A stretch of 64,000 bases of DNA, taken from the NCBI GenBank assembly GCA_021613375.1, contig CM038719.1, forward strand, positions 42,422,146 through 42,486,145, given 5' to 3'. Shown here in pieces: positions 1-9,214 of this stretch. The position numbers were made by a program, and so were the translations under genes. Numbering within the stretch: position 1 is the stretch's first letter; each line of letters begins with the position of its first letter. The notes under the pieces were generated by a model, which was not told where the DNA came from, ran no database searches, and was given only the letters and a program-made list of their open reading frames with translations. Source of the DNA: Megaleporinus macrocephalus (lineage: Eukaryota; Chordata; Actinopteri; Characiformes; Anostomidae).

Positions 1-1
1 A

Positions 2-133
2 ACTGCCTGGCCCCCTCAGTACATGAACAGCGGGACCACCAACATCCTGCGGAGGCATCACAGTCCTTATAGGGGGAGACACAGACTCACAGGCTTCCAC
101 TTAACCCCTCACGCTCCAACACAGATTGAATAG
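2..133 (+). other. Open segment at window edge, possible end of a coding piece
   Basis: One frame is open from base 2 to a TAG at 131-133, 43 codons, entering from outside the window. It contains NSGTTNILRRHH, which vaguely recalls the TTNLxxHL(K)xH end of BED-type zinc fingers in hAT-like proteins, but no paired cysteines are visible. It could be the tail of an exon, a transposon relic or chance. I do not assign a function. Confidence 0.12.
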
Positions 134-659
134 ACACGTCTGAATAATTTATGTGTAATATTTTTATAATTGTTTAGATGTTGATTGTCAAACTGTAAGT
201 AGATACAATTAAATAATGTATTATATGTGTGTGTGTTAAGAATATTTTAGGCCCTCTGAGAGGGTGTAGATGGTCTTGACGGTTCCCCACTGCACTCCAC
301 CCTGATTTTTCCCCGACGCTGACAGTTTGGGGAGTTTGCAGTGAAAAGCCTCTAATCAGAGGCAAATTGGCGTTCGCTTGTTTGAATTGTCCAGTGACGC
401 CGTCCAAGAGACTCGCTGATGCCTCACAGACGCTCCAAAGCAGGTTAAATATCTGGACCTGTTTGCGAGTCCAAATGCTTTAGTGTAGAAAGTGTTTTGA
501 GTGCCAGAGACTTGAAGTTGTGGAAAGTGAACATGGCTTTAGACAAACCAGCGTTAACTGCTTCTAGTCCAAAGTTCTTAGACTTTACAGATCGGCTTAC
601 GGAAAATGAGCCACTGAGAGTCACATAGGACTAATTTATGATATTGCTTTGATGTTGCT

Positions 660-850
660 GTGCTGTCATGCCTTCTCACCTGGTCTTTCTCTCTCTTTGT
701 TTGCCCCATGTGCTTCTGTTTGTTTTAATTACTAGCTCCTTCTTGTCTCTGCCTTCCTGTCATACCCTTTACCTGGTTCTAGTTTGTGTCTCCTCCTCTT
801 CCCAGGTGTTTCTCATCTGACCTGGTGTATTTATACCCCTCCGTTTGGTC
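660..850 (+). repeat. Dispersed repeat family E, copy 1
   Basis: This T- and C-rich stretch shares CCCATGTGCTTCTGTTT with 37075-37170 and shares TGTATTTATACCCCT with 25251-25370. The three partial copies overlap different parts of one longer unit. TGTATTTATA could be a TATA-like signal, for example in an LTR promoter, but I see no LTR pair or terminal TG...CA. The family is not identified. Confidence 0.5.
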
Positions 851-989
851 TGGCACTTGTGATTGACCTACAGTGTTAACTTGTGATTGAGATATAGACT
901 GTGTAAAAGTCGGAGGCACCTGAGCTGATTGTTTAAAAGCCTTTTTAGGTTTAGGGATCTTGTTCAAGGGAACCTCAGTCGTGTCCTGT

Positions 990-1025
990 CTGTTGACCTT
1001 CCAATCACAAGGCTGGTTCCCTAAC
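990..1025 (-). mobile_element. SINE-B head fragment
   Basis: On the minus strand it reads GGGAACCAGCCTTGTGATTG followed by GAAGGTC, close to the SINE-B head at 60056-60100 (CAGCCTTGTGATCTGAAGGTC) and at 37185-37240. It is a short truncated copy. Confidence 0.5.
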
Positions 1026-1434
1026 CCTCCAGCCCTCCAGGGAAAATTACATATCTAAATACCCCGGCAAGTAATGGGTGAGAGGGCCTATCAAACATGG
1101 CCCCCATCTTGAAAGCAACCATATTGTATCAAGGGCAAGTTTCTCCAATGGGAAGGTGGTCGTGTAGCAAATCAAAGAAGACCAGAACTGTCTCAGAAAT
1201 TGATTGATGCAATCAGATTTGTAATATCTCTTGTGCTTCGAACATTATCAACACAGAAAGTTACAACAACAACCACATTGAACAACATGTTCCATCCCTA
1301 GTGCTAAACGGCGCCTTCAGAACTGTGGTCAACACCAGGGGCAGCACACCGAACATGTTCCCCTCACTTGACCTTGATCCAATATGGCGGCTTTGTATAC
1401 ATACAGGCCTTACAGGAACCTAAGTTGATAGTGT

Positions 1435-1735
1435 AATAGTTGATCTGATCAGTAGGTGTGTGTTCACCAGTAAGAACAGCAGATCTGATTAGAACAGATG
1501 TAAATAATCAGACATACAATACAAAGTAACATGAATATGTTATAGTGAGAGAAGTAGATCAGATCTTGAGCTCCAGTTTGAAGCACAAAGGCAGGTTCCA
1601 GATTTCTCCTGGACGCCCCAGACATTGTATGAATGTCTTCAGTTCTTGATTTAGCTTAATGAAGTACTGAGCAGTCAAAGCAGGCATTAGATGAGAACTG
1701 ATAATAATACTGGGTTTAATTAAATGATGCTATTA
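1435..1735 (-). repeat. Dispersed repeat family D, copy 1
   Basis: The minus strand matches the plus strand at 55430-55700 and 63256-63525 over about 250-300 bp, including AATGTCTGGGGCGTCCAGG and GTATTGTATGTCTGATTATT. In the frame that is long and open in the other copies, this copy reads GEIWNLPLCFKLELKI and then stops. A 2-base difference near GGAGCTCAAGATC separates it from the open copies. I do not recognise the family. It could be the end of a LINE, a SINE body or an unannotated DNA element. Confidence 0.7.
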
Positions 1736-2586
1736 CTTAGTAATGACGGGGTATAACAAATAGTTCACAAAACCAAACTATACAACTCCATTTTAATCAA
1801 AAGTATATGGTTTTTTAAGAAATCTCCTTCTACAAACACAAACCTGGCTGTTTTCCAACCAAACGGCTGAAGCAAACACAGCTTTAGTCGCGAGTCTTGC
1901 ATCGGTGCACGCTGGTCAAAGAAAGAAGTAACAAATAAACACACATTTTAAGTGGTGGCTGGTCTCCGTGGAGATCAGAGACTTTTGGGTTCAGAACAAG
2001 TCCAACACAATAGAACAGTCTGGGCGCAACTACAGCACTGCAAGTGCCGGAACGTTCCCTTCTGTTGCTCTGATGTAATGACAACAACTTAATTCAGTGA
2101 CGAAGAGCAGCTACTACGTTTTGGGATTCGGGGATTTTCAGAAAAAACATAAAGCAGCATCGTCTACAGGCGCAGATGTTCAGTGTTTATCTTCAGGTGA
2201 GTTGGAAAGATGGTCTGGCTGTCTGCTGACCTGTCCTGCCCAGTGACCTGTGGAGTGCACGTCTCCAATGGGACCCCCCTTTCAAGCCTTCACCCAAACG
2301 GTCCGGGCCGACACGGCAGCTGAAAAACCAACAGAGCCACACAAGCAGAGCCCAACGGTGCCCGACGAGCTGAAACGTGATGACGATTCCGTCCATAAAG
2401 CTTTCAGTCCTGCTGATGGGATGAGCGCCAGCGAGGATTTAGGAGGTGGTGGAAACATGACATTCAATTTATATTTTATTCTACGTTGTTGTGAAGTTTT
2501 CCCGATGGGAATGTGAGAGTTGGGAGCTGTTTTTGAACATATAGCCTTGAATAGAACTAGCTGCAAGTTGAATGCAAACAAAACTG
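1736..2586. other. Unassigned stretch, no gene seen
   Basis: Open frames of under 100 codons overlap on both strands at 2193-2581 but resemble no family I know. There is no tandem repeat and no recognisable transposon end. Confidence 0.5.
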
Positions 2587-2762
2587 GGGGGCGTTTCCCG
2601 ATAACGATTGATCGTAGTGATTTACGAACAATTTTAAGAACGACGTAGCTTTAAGAACCCCAATTTTGCGATTGTTTCCCGAACGCCTTCTTAGACTCCA
2701 AACTTACGTACTAGTTTAAAGTAGGTCTTTGTTGACTCCGCCCACCACGTCAGCGCTGAATA
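2587..2762. mobile_element. Possible DNA transposon terminus
   Basis: The stretch GGGGGCGTTTCCCGATAACG, followed by repeated AAGAACG/TTACGAAC motifs and GTTTCCCGAACGCCTTCTTAG, has the look of the ends of PIF/Harbinger-like MITEs in fish. This rests on resemblance only. No second end or target duplication was found. Confidence 0.2.
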
Positions 2763-2778
2763 CTGAACCATCGATTCA

Positions 2779-4271
2779 CAGTGCCTTGCAAAAATATTCG
2801 GACCCCTTGAACTTTTCAACCTTTTGCCACATTTCAGGCTTCAAACATAAAGATATGAAATCCTAATTTTTTGTGAAGAATCAACAACAAGTGGGACACA
2901 ATCGTGAAGTGAAACGAAATTTATTGGATATTTTAAACTTTTTTTAGAAATAAAAAACAAAAAAATTGGGCGTGCAATATTATTCGCCCCCCTTGCATTA
3001 ATACTTTGTAGCGCCACCTTTTGGTGTGATTACAGCTGCAGGTCGCTCTGTGTATGTCTTTATCAGTTTTCACTTCGAGAGACTGAAATTTTTGCCCATT
3101 CTTCCTTGCAAAGCAGCTGGAGCTCAGTGAGGTTGGATGGAGAGCGTTTGTGAACAGCCGGTTTCAGATCTTTCCACAGATTCTCGATTGGATTCAGGTC
3201 TGGACTTTGACTTGGCCATTCTAACAGCTGGATACGTTTATTTGAGAACCATTTCATTGTAGATTCTGCTTTATGTTTTGGATCATTGTCTTGTTGGAAG
3301 ATGAATCTCCGTCCCAGTCTCAGGTCTTTTGTAGACTCCAACAGGTTTTCTTCCAGAATGGTCCTGTATTTGGCTCCATCCATCTTCCCATCAGTTTGAA
3401 CCATCTTCCCTGTCCCTGCTGAAGCAAAGCAGGCCAAACCATGATGCTGCCACCACCATGTTAGACAGTGGGGATGGTGTGTTTAGGGTGATGAGCTGCA
3501 TTGTGGCCAAAAAGTTTGATTTTGGTTTCATCTGACCAGAGCACCTTCTTCCACATGTTTGTTGTGTCTCCCAGGTGGCTTGTGGTGAACTTTAAACAAG
3601 ACTTTTTCTGGATCTCTTTGAGAAATGGCTTTCTTCTTGCCTCTCTTCCATAAAGGCCAGATTTGTACAGTGTACGACTGATTGTTGTTCTATGGACCGA
3701 TTCTCCCACCTCAAAAGTAGATCTCTGCAGTTCACCCAGAGTGATCATGGGCCTCTTGGCTGCGTCTCTGATCAGTCTTCTCCTTGTTGGAGCTGAATGT
3801 TTAGAGGGACGGCCAGGTCTTGATAGATCTGCAGTGGTCTGATAGTCCTTCCATTTCAATATGATCACTTGCAAAGTGCTCCTTGAGATGTTTAAAGCTT
3901 GGGAAATCTTTTTGTATCCAAATCCAGTTTTAAACTTCTCCACAACAGTATCTCGGACCTGCCTGGTGTGTTCCTTGGTGTTCATGATGCTCTCTGTGCT
4001 TTAAACAGAACTCTCGAGACTTGATTTCACACAGGTGGATTCTATTTATCATCATAAGTCATTTAGGTCAACATTGGATCATTCAGAGATCCTCACTGAA
4101 AGTAAAGGGGCCGAATAATATTGCACGTCCCACTTTTCAGCTTTTTATTTCTAAAAAAAGTTTAAAATATCCAATAAATTTTGTTCCACTTCACGATTGT
4201 GTCCCACTTGTTGTTAATTCTTCAAAAAAATTACAATTGAATATCTTTATGTTTGAAGCCTGAAATGTGGC
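2779..4271 (-). mobile_element. Tc1-like transposon, truncated at one end
   Basis: The left end starts CAGTGCCTTGCAAAAATATT, a Tc1-type terminus. About 190 bp of terminal inverted repeat is seen. For example, AATTTATTGGATATTTTAAAC at 2920-2940 returns inverted as GTTTAAAATATCCAATAAAT near 4160. GCCACATTTCAG (2827-2838) is matched by CTGAAATGTGGC at the right. The right copy stops there, so its outermost roughly 48 bp are missing, and family C repeat follows within a few bases. The element encloses a broken transposase on the minus strand. It is a dead fossil that cannot be mobilised in cis because one terminus is absent. Confidence 0.92.
3063..3985 (-). pseudogene. Tc1-like transposase, disrupted
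   Basis: Tc1/mariner transposases bind the terminal repeats and cut and paste the element with a DDE catalytic triad. The start at 3985 (MNTKEHTRQVRDTVVEKF) opens the paired-like helix-turn-helix DNA-binding region, with GFGYKKISQALNIS and GRPGRPSKHS-like GRPS linker residues. The catalytic residues are still readable: Asp in WSDETKI, Asp in NDPKH and Glu in PIENLW, with D34E-like spacing. The gene is broken in three ways. About six residues are lost after LFGHNA. A TAA stands in place of the Lys before HGGGS near 3458-3460. One G is missing in the TTTGGCCTG stretch near 3437, shifting the frame. The second half (3063-3437) reads on to the normal end region. Family members run to about 340 residues. 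The product is certainly inactive. Confidence 0.93.
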
Positions 4272-4352
4272 CTAATTGGAAAGCATTCTGGTTCCATTGA
4301 CTTACATTGAAAGCAAAGAAACTTTTTGGTGTCTCCTGTAAAGTTAGCCTTT
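4272..4352 (+). repeat. Dispersed repeat family C, copy 1
   Basis: It contains CTGGTTCCATTGACTTACAT and, further on, TCTCCTGTAAAGTT. Related copies lie at 5936-6020, 12296-12425, 23905-24045 and, in part, 51800-51870. This copy abuts the truncated right end of the Tc1-like element. Confidence 0.7.
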
Positions 4353-5144
4353 TGTAGACTTATTAGTATTACTTGATTTTTATTATTATCTTTATTATTG
4401 ATAGGCAGCGCCTACAGCTAGCTCAAAGACTTGTAGGGTTTGAGCAGCAGATCAGGGGCTGAAAGACCAGATCTGTGTCACGGCGGTGTTGAGTGGACGG
4501 CGGGCTCAGGAGGAAACGTTTAATATTAATTCAGCAGGAATTGAAGCAGGCGAGCACATACAGCGGCGGCCCACCGCCTGTCAACAGCACTGCACAGCAT
4601 TTAGACCAATTCAGCTCAGCGTGTGTGAGTCTGCCCAGGACCCCCGATCCGTCGGAGTCCTCCAGCAGCCCTATTTCGCTGCATAAGCAGTTCAGTACAG
4701 GGCGGTGTAACTCATATACCACGTTAAAGCCGCTGTAGCGACCGGCATGGATTTCACATTAAGCCCTTCCCGTTTACTGTTCAGCCTCTCAAGGAAAATA
4801 AAAGCACGCGCCGGATCCGGACTGAGTATTCCAGCGCCGGTGTGATCCCATCTGTGTGGAATGAGAAAGGCAACAATGTGAGTTTCCGCTAATTGGAAGT
4901 TATGAGCTTTCTGGAGTCCAGATGAGCGAGTTTAGTTCCGCCGCTCTGGTGGCCTGTCAGTGCAGCACACTAATAACCGAGTACACGTCTTTCGTCGCCC
5001 CGTTAATATGTTTACTTTCAGAGTTTCGCCCGCGTGGAATTAGCCTCTCCTGCTGTGTGAGCTTTGGAAGCAAAGACAAAAAGAAGAAACAGACTTTAAT
5101 AACATGTTTCAACACATACTGACCACTTCATTAGATCCCTGCAT
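4353..5144. other. Unassigned stretch, no gene seen
   Basis: It holds two overlapping plus-strand open frames at 4486-4738 (66 and 81 codons) without recognisable domains, and nothing repetitive. CpG content is somewhat higher around 4490-4900 than in the flanks. It could be single-copy intergenic or intronic DNA. Confidence 0.5.
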
Positions 5145-5445
5145 CTCCACTCACTGTCCACTGTATCAGCTCCACTGACCATACAGGACCTCCACTCACT
5201 GTCCACTGTATCAGCTCCACTGACCATACAGGACCTCCACTCACTGTCCACTGTATCAGCTCCACTGACCATACAGGACCTCCACTTACTGTCCACTTTA
5301 TCAGCTCCACTGACCATACAGGACCTCCACTCACTGTCCACTGTATCAGCTCCACTGACCATACAGGACCTCCACTCACTGTCCACTGTATCAGCTCCAC
5401 TGACCATACAGGACCTCCACTCACTGTCCACTGTATCAGCTCCAC
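5145..5445. repeat. 45-bp minisatellite, about 6.7 copies
   Basis: The unit begins CTCCACTCACTGTCCACTGT and contains ATCAGCTCCACTGACCATAC. Units are nearly identical; one unit has 'cttactgtccactttatc'. The reverse complement matches the right terminus of the 585-bp element at 28100-28145 and the half copy at 63760-63795. The open frames here on the minus strand (repeating WRSCMVSGADTV and similar) only reflect the 45-bp period. Confidence 0.95.
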
Positions 5446-5565
5446 TTGTTACAATTTAGAAAAATGTGAAATCTAAATTTGTTACAATTTGGAAAAATGT
5501 GAAATCTAAATTTGTTACAATTTTAAAAAATGTTAATTCTAAGTTTGTTACAATTTAGAAAAATA
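5446..5565. repeat. 33-bp tandem repeat, about 3.6 copies
   Basis: The motif GTTACAATTTAGAAAAATGT recurs with starts at 5448, 5481, 5514 and 5547, an exact 33-bp spacing. It is AT-rich and joins directly to the 45-bp array. Confidence 0.9.
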
Positions 5566-5735
5566 TATCGTATCGGTATTGAAAATTTTCAAACGATACC
5601 CAGCCCTAGCACCTGTGTAACATTCAGGACGTGTAGCTTTGACGCAGAAGTGCCTTTTTGTTATCACCTTATGGGAAGAAAAAATATCGAGATATATATC
5701 ATATATATTTTGGTCCATATCGCCCAGCCCTAGTT
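5566..5735 (-). mobile_element. Two hAT-like termini in series
   Basis: Two stretches end in CCCAGCCCTAG: one near 5598-5609 after AAACGATA, and one near 5722-5732 after CATATCG. On the minus strand they read CTAGGGCTGGG(CGATATGG), resembling the CAGGGCTGGGCGATAT terminus of fish hAT-type elements. No transposase and no clear 8-bp duplication were found, so these are remnants. Confidence 0.45.
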
Positions 5736-5935
5736 GGGGTCATGGGGGGCTGGAGCCAATGTCAGCATCATAGAGCGAAGGCGGGGTACACCATGGACAG
5801 TTCACCAGTCCATCACATGACCAACGCACCCACACACACACTCACACCTACGGTCAGTTTAGAGTGAGGATCCTAACATGCATGTGTTTGGACTGTGGGA
5901 GGAAACCGGAGAACCCGAAGGAACCCACTCAAAAA
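5736..5935 (-). mobile_element. SINE-A, 3' part
   Basis: Read on the minus strand it contains TCCGGTTTCCTCCCACAGTC, the run of TGTGTGTG, ATGGACTGGTGAACTGTCCA and GGTGTACCCCGCC, then GGCTCCAGCCCCCC. This order is that of a widespread fish tRNA-derived SINE with a LINE-like tail. The tRNA-like head is missing. Family identity is from general knowledge of fish repeats, not a search. Confidence 0.7.
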
Positions 5936-6020
5936 TGTCTGGTTCTATTGACTTACATTGAAAATGAAGGCAGTTTTTGTCCTCTCCTGTGAAGTTGTGA
6001 AGTTTTGAGATGCTGGTTTT
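5936..6020 (+). repeat. Dispersed repeat family C, copy 2
   Basis: It contains CTGGTTCTATTGACTTACAT, then GGCAGTTTTTGTCCTCTCCT and GTGAAGTT, in the same order as copy 1 and as the minus-strand copies at 12.3 and 23.9 kb. Confidence 0.75.
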
Positions 6021-7026
6021 CCTCGTACTGATGTGTAAATCTAAGGTGGACATATCCAACCAGCGAAGACCAACGTGCATGGTAACACTTGTCTCCCTCC
6101 ACCGTATGCTGTGAATGTGCACTGCTTGGCCATCTGTGCTCCCGAAGAGGAAAACCACTCGGAACGAACGTCCAGGAAAAATGAAGCTGCGGCAGAAGTC
6201 GAGGTCGAGTGCACACGGGGCGTTCCAGAGCGCCGGCTGAGCGTCAGCCGCTATATGTTTGCGCTGAGCTCTAAATCACGGGGCGTGACGTGTCCAGTAG
6301 ATGGGAAAGGTACACTCTGATGCTGGCGCTCGGGAGTGTAAAGTGATTTAGGCTCGTAAGGGAGGTGTTATCCTATCGTTCGTTAACGCTGCTCGGGCCA
6401 AATTGTTTCAAGCCGCTCTTTGAGAACAATAACATTAGCTTTCACCGTGACTGCAGCTGTCCAAGAGCCGTTAAAGACGCAAGCTGTTCAAATAGCGCTC
6501 AAAGGCACCGACACTTTTATTGAAACACAAACCGGCCTTTCCTCCAACATGAGACTCGGAACCTCTCGCCAAGAGGTGTACTGTTCAAAGCCCAAACTCC
6601 TGGCCCCCTCGGGTTCTGCATGATTTGGCACGCCGAAGACCTGCTAGCGGTGCCAAGGGAAACTCTGAGTTGGTAGGGGGGAGGTACGGGCCGCTGTGGG
6701 CCTTCCCTCATGTGGACGGGGTGGGGCGTGGGACCCTCTCCACTTAAACATCATCACAAAACAGGCCTGAGCTATAGATGTGTGAAGCCGAACTTTCTTA
6801 TCATCAGGTATCGTGATTGTTTTAAATGAGTTTATTTTTATGTATTTTATGTTTATTTTATATTCTTTTATTACATTTTTATATTTTTTACATTTATATT
6901 TTATTCATCTATATTAAATGTTTATTTCAAAATTTGTATTTTATTTATTATTACTATTTTTGTTCGTTATCAGTTTTAATCTCTTATTTAAGTGTTTTTA
7001 GGCAATATTCATATGTATCATATGTG
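6021..7026. other. Unassigned stretch, AT-rich at its end
   Basis: No gene is recognised. 6080-6720 has balanced base composition with short overlapping open frames. 6826-7020 is strongly T-rich (runs like TTTTATTTAT), which produces a spurious hydrophobic open frame of 78 codons. Confidence 0.5.
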
Positions 7027-7246
7027 ATGTTCATTCATCCATCCACCGCTTTATCCCATTAGTCAGGGTCACGGGGGGGCACTGTATCTACTGTATATAT
7101 GGAATAGGACCCCAGTCTACAGCATAGAGGCCAGCAGTGTAACTCACAACACTGTACCAACCAATACAACTGCAGACCATCGGAATCAAACCCAGGTCCT
7201 CATAGCTGTGAAGCAACAGAGCCTCACAACTACGCCACCATCAGGC
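7027..7246 (-). mobile_element. SINE-A, nearly complete copy
   Basis: On the minus strand the 5' end carries a tRNA-like head: GGTGGCGTAGTTGTGAGGCT is a decayed box A region, and GGGTTTGATTCC matches box B (GGTTCRANNCC) with one change. The tail is CCCCCCGTGACCCTGACTAA, then GGGATAAAGCGG and GATGGATGAATGAA, a LINE-type 3' end with short tandem repeats. This copy gives the order head, body, tail that lets the array units elsewhere be placed on the SINE. Confidence 0.75.
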
Positions 7247-7568
7247 AGAATACAGGCCTATATCATGTCCATTATAATTAATGATTTACAGATCATAGTG
7301 TTTTTATGAGTGTTATTAGGTTTAAGTTTACTGTATAAGTTAAGCTTAGGCTTAGGTTTAGTGTTAAGGTGAGGCTAAACTTTCAGCTCTTTATAGTTTC
7401 TCAGATAAACTGATTTTAACCCCAAACGGTGTAATCCACAGACATGCTGAGAGAGTGTGACAGCGCCCCCATGTGGACAACCACTTCTTGCCCCACATCT
7501 GCAGTTCACACCACAGCAGTGCAGTGATGTGATGTCATTTGCAAACAGCCCGTTCCACAATCACAGAT
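7247..7568. other. Unassigned short spacer
   Basis: No gene or repeat unit is seen. Short motifs such as AGGTTTAAG/AGGCTTAGG suggest weak local repetition at 7318-7370. Confidence 0.5.
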
Positions 7569-7910
7569 CTCACCACCGTACTGACCACTACACCAACATA
7601 CTAACCACTACACCACCATACTAACCACTACACCACCATACTAACCACTACACCACCGTACTAACCACTACACCACCATACTAACCACTACACCACCATA
7701 CTAACCACTACACCACCATACTAACACTACACCACCATACTAACTACTACACCACCATACTAACCACTACACCACCGTACTAACCACTACACCACCATAC
7801 TAACCACTACACCACCATACTAACCACTACACCACCATACTAACCACTACACCACCATACTAACCACTACACCACCATACTAACCACTACACCACCGTAC
7901 TAACCACTAT
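7569..7910. repeat. 20-bp minisatellite, left part, about 17 copies
   Basis: The unit is ACTAACCACTACACCACCAT with common variants (ACCGT for ACCAT, GACC for AACC). Its reverse complement contains TGGTGTAGTGG, which fits the Pol III box A consensus TRGYNNARNGG and matches the head of SINE-A. It is the same array as 9215-10976, interrupted by a LINE. Confidence 0.97.
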
Positions 7911-9214
7911 CAGAATCAGAATCAGAAATACTTTATTGATCCCAGGGGGAAATTGCAGTTTTTACAGTAGCAGAAGAAGAATAAACACTCTAATAATAAT
8001 TTCAACATAAAAGAAATTTGTAGTATGTACACATATATAAGTCTTATATTACAATAGAATAATAAGATGTAAAGAATAAAATATAAAGTGACTGTGTCTA
8101 TAATATTAAGTACAGATATACCGTATACAGCAGTAAGAGTTTAGAAGTAGGAAAGTTATTGCACATTTGAGTTCTTACATACAGAATTAAATTATAGTTC
8201 TACTGGTATCACTGTACATGTGAAAGGTGTCGTACATTCAGGGAGGAGTTATAAAGTTTGATAGCCACTGGTAGGAATGACCTCCTGTGGCGTTCTGTAG
8301 TGCATGTTGGCTGAATGAGTCTCTCACTGAATGTGCTCCTGCGTCTCATCACTGTGTGATAAAGAGGGTGGGAGCCATTCTCCATGATGGCCTGCAGCTT
8401 AGACAGCGTCCTCCTCTCAGACACTGCCGTCAGCGAGTCCAGCTCCACACCCACAACATCACTGGCTCTGCGGATCAGTTTATCAAGTCTGTTGGCGTCT
8501 GCTACCCTCAGCCTGCTGCCCCAGCATGCAACAGCGTATAGGATAGCACTGGCAACTACAGACTCATAAAAGATCCTCAGCAAAGTCCTGCAGATGTTGA
8601 AGGACCTCAGACGCCTCAGAAAATAGAGACGACTTTGGCCCTTCTTGTAGAGGGCGTCAGTGTTCTTAGCCCAGTCCAGTTTATTGTCAATGTGCACGCC
8701 CAGATATTTATAGTCCTCCACAGTGTCCACACTGACCCCCCCTGATGGAAACAGGGGTCACCTTTGTTTTGTCCCTTCTCAGGTCCACCACCAGCTCCTT
8801 TGTCTTTGTCACGTTGAGCTGCAGATGGTTCAGCTCACACCACGCAACAAAGTCGTTCACCGTCGCCCTGTACTCATCCTCATCACCCCTACTGATACAT
8901 CCAACTAGTGCAGAGTCATCAGAGAACTTCTGGAGGTGGCAGGTCTCTGAGCAGTAGTTGAAATCAGTGGTGTAGAGGGTGAAGAGGAAGGGAGAGAGGA
9001 CAGTTCCCTGCGGGGCTCCAGTGTTGCTGACCACTCTGTCTGACACACAGTGCTGCAGACGTACATACTGTGGTCTGCCAGTCAGGTAGTCAACAATCCA
9101 GGACACGAGGGGGGCGTCTACCTGCATCATGTTCAGCTTGTCACCCAGAAGAGCAGGCTGAATGGTGTTAAATGCGCTGGAGAAGTCAAAGAACATGATC
9201 CTCACAGTGCTGCC
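7911..9214 (-). mobile_element. Rex1/CR1-like LINE, 5' truncated, with target duplication
   Basis: A non-LTR retrotransposon is inserted inside the 20-bp array. The 13-bp sequence TACTAACCACTAT occurs on both sides, at 7898-7910 and 9215-9227, which I read as the target-site duplication. The 3' end (minus strand) finishes with repeats of TTCTGA/ATTCTG, preceded by AATAAAGTATTTC, typical of a common fish LINE tail. The 5' part, including any endonuclease, is missing. Assignment to Rex1/CR1 rests on the reverse transcriptase sequence style and tail and is moderately sure. Confidence 0.9.
8209..9205 (-). pseudogene. LINE reverse transcriptase C-terminal part, frameshifted
   Basis: The minus strand encodes part of a non-LTR reverse transcriptase, which copies element RNA into DNA at the target. 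The first segment (9205-8708, open up to the element edge) shows motif A FFDFSSAFNTI, motif B GAPQGTVLSPF and motif C FSDD. The second segment (8730-8209) continues with VEDYKYLGVHIDNKLDW and RLYFLRRLRSF and ends with ERHRRSFLPVAIKLYNSS, the usual end of this family. The two are joined out of frame at a run of seven C near 8736-8742. One base there restores a single frame, so it is either a true mutation or a homopolymer sequence error. The N-terminal endonuclease region is absent, so the element is non-autonomous. Confidence 0.92.

Larger units (their letters stand above)
134..1434. other. Unassigned stretch with two small repeat fragments
   Basis: I see no gene. Only short open frames occur. 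Two pieces resemble sequence elsewhere in the window: 660-850 (family E) and 990-1025 (SINE-B head). The rest shows no tandem structure I could follow. Confidence 0.5.

Noticed and set aside
7569..7910. tRNA gene cluster suggested by box A matches
   Set aside because: There is no box B, no cloverleaf and only a 20-bp unit; it is a SINE-head-derived minisatellite.
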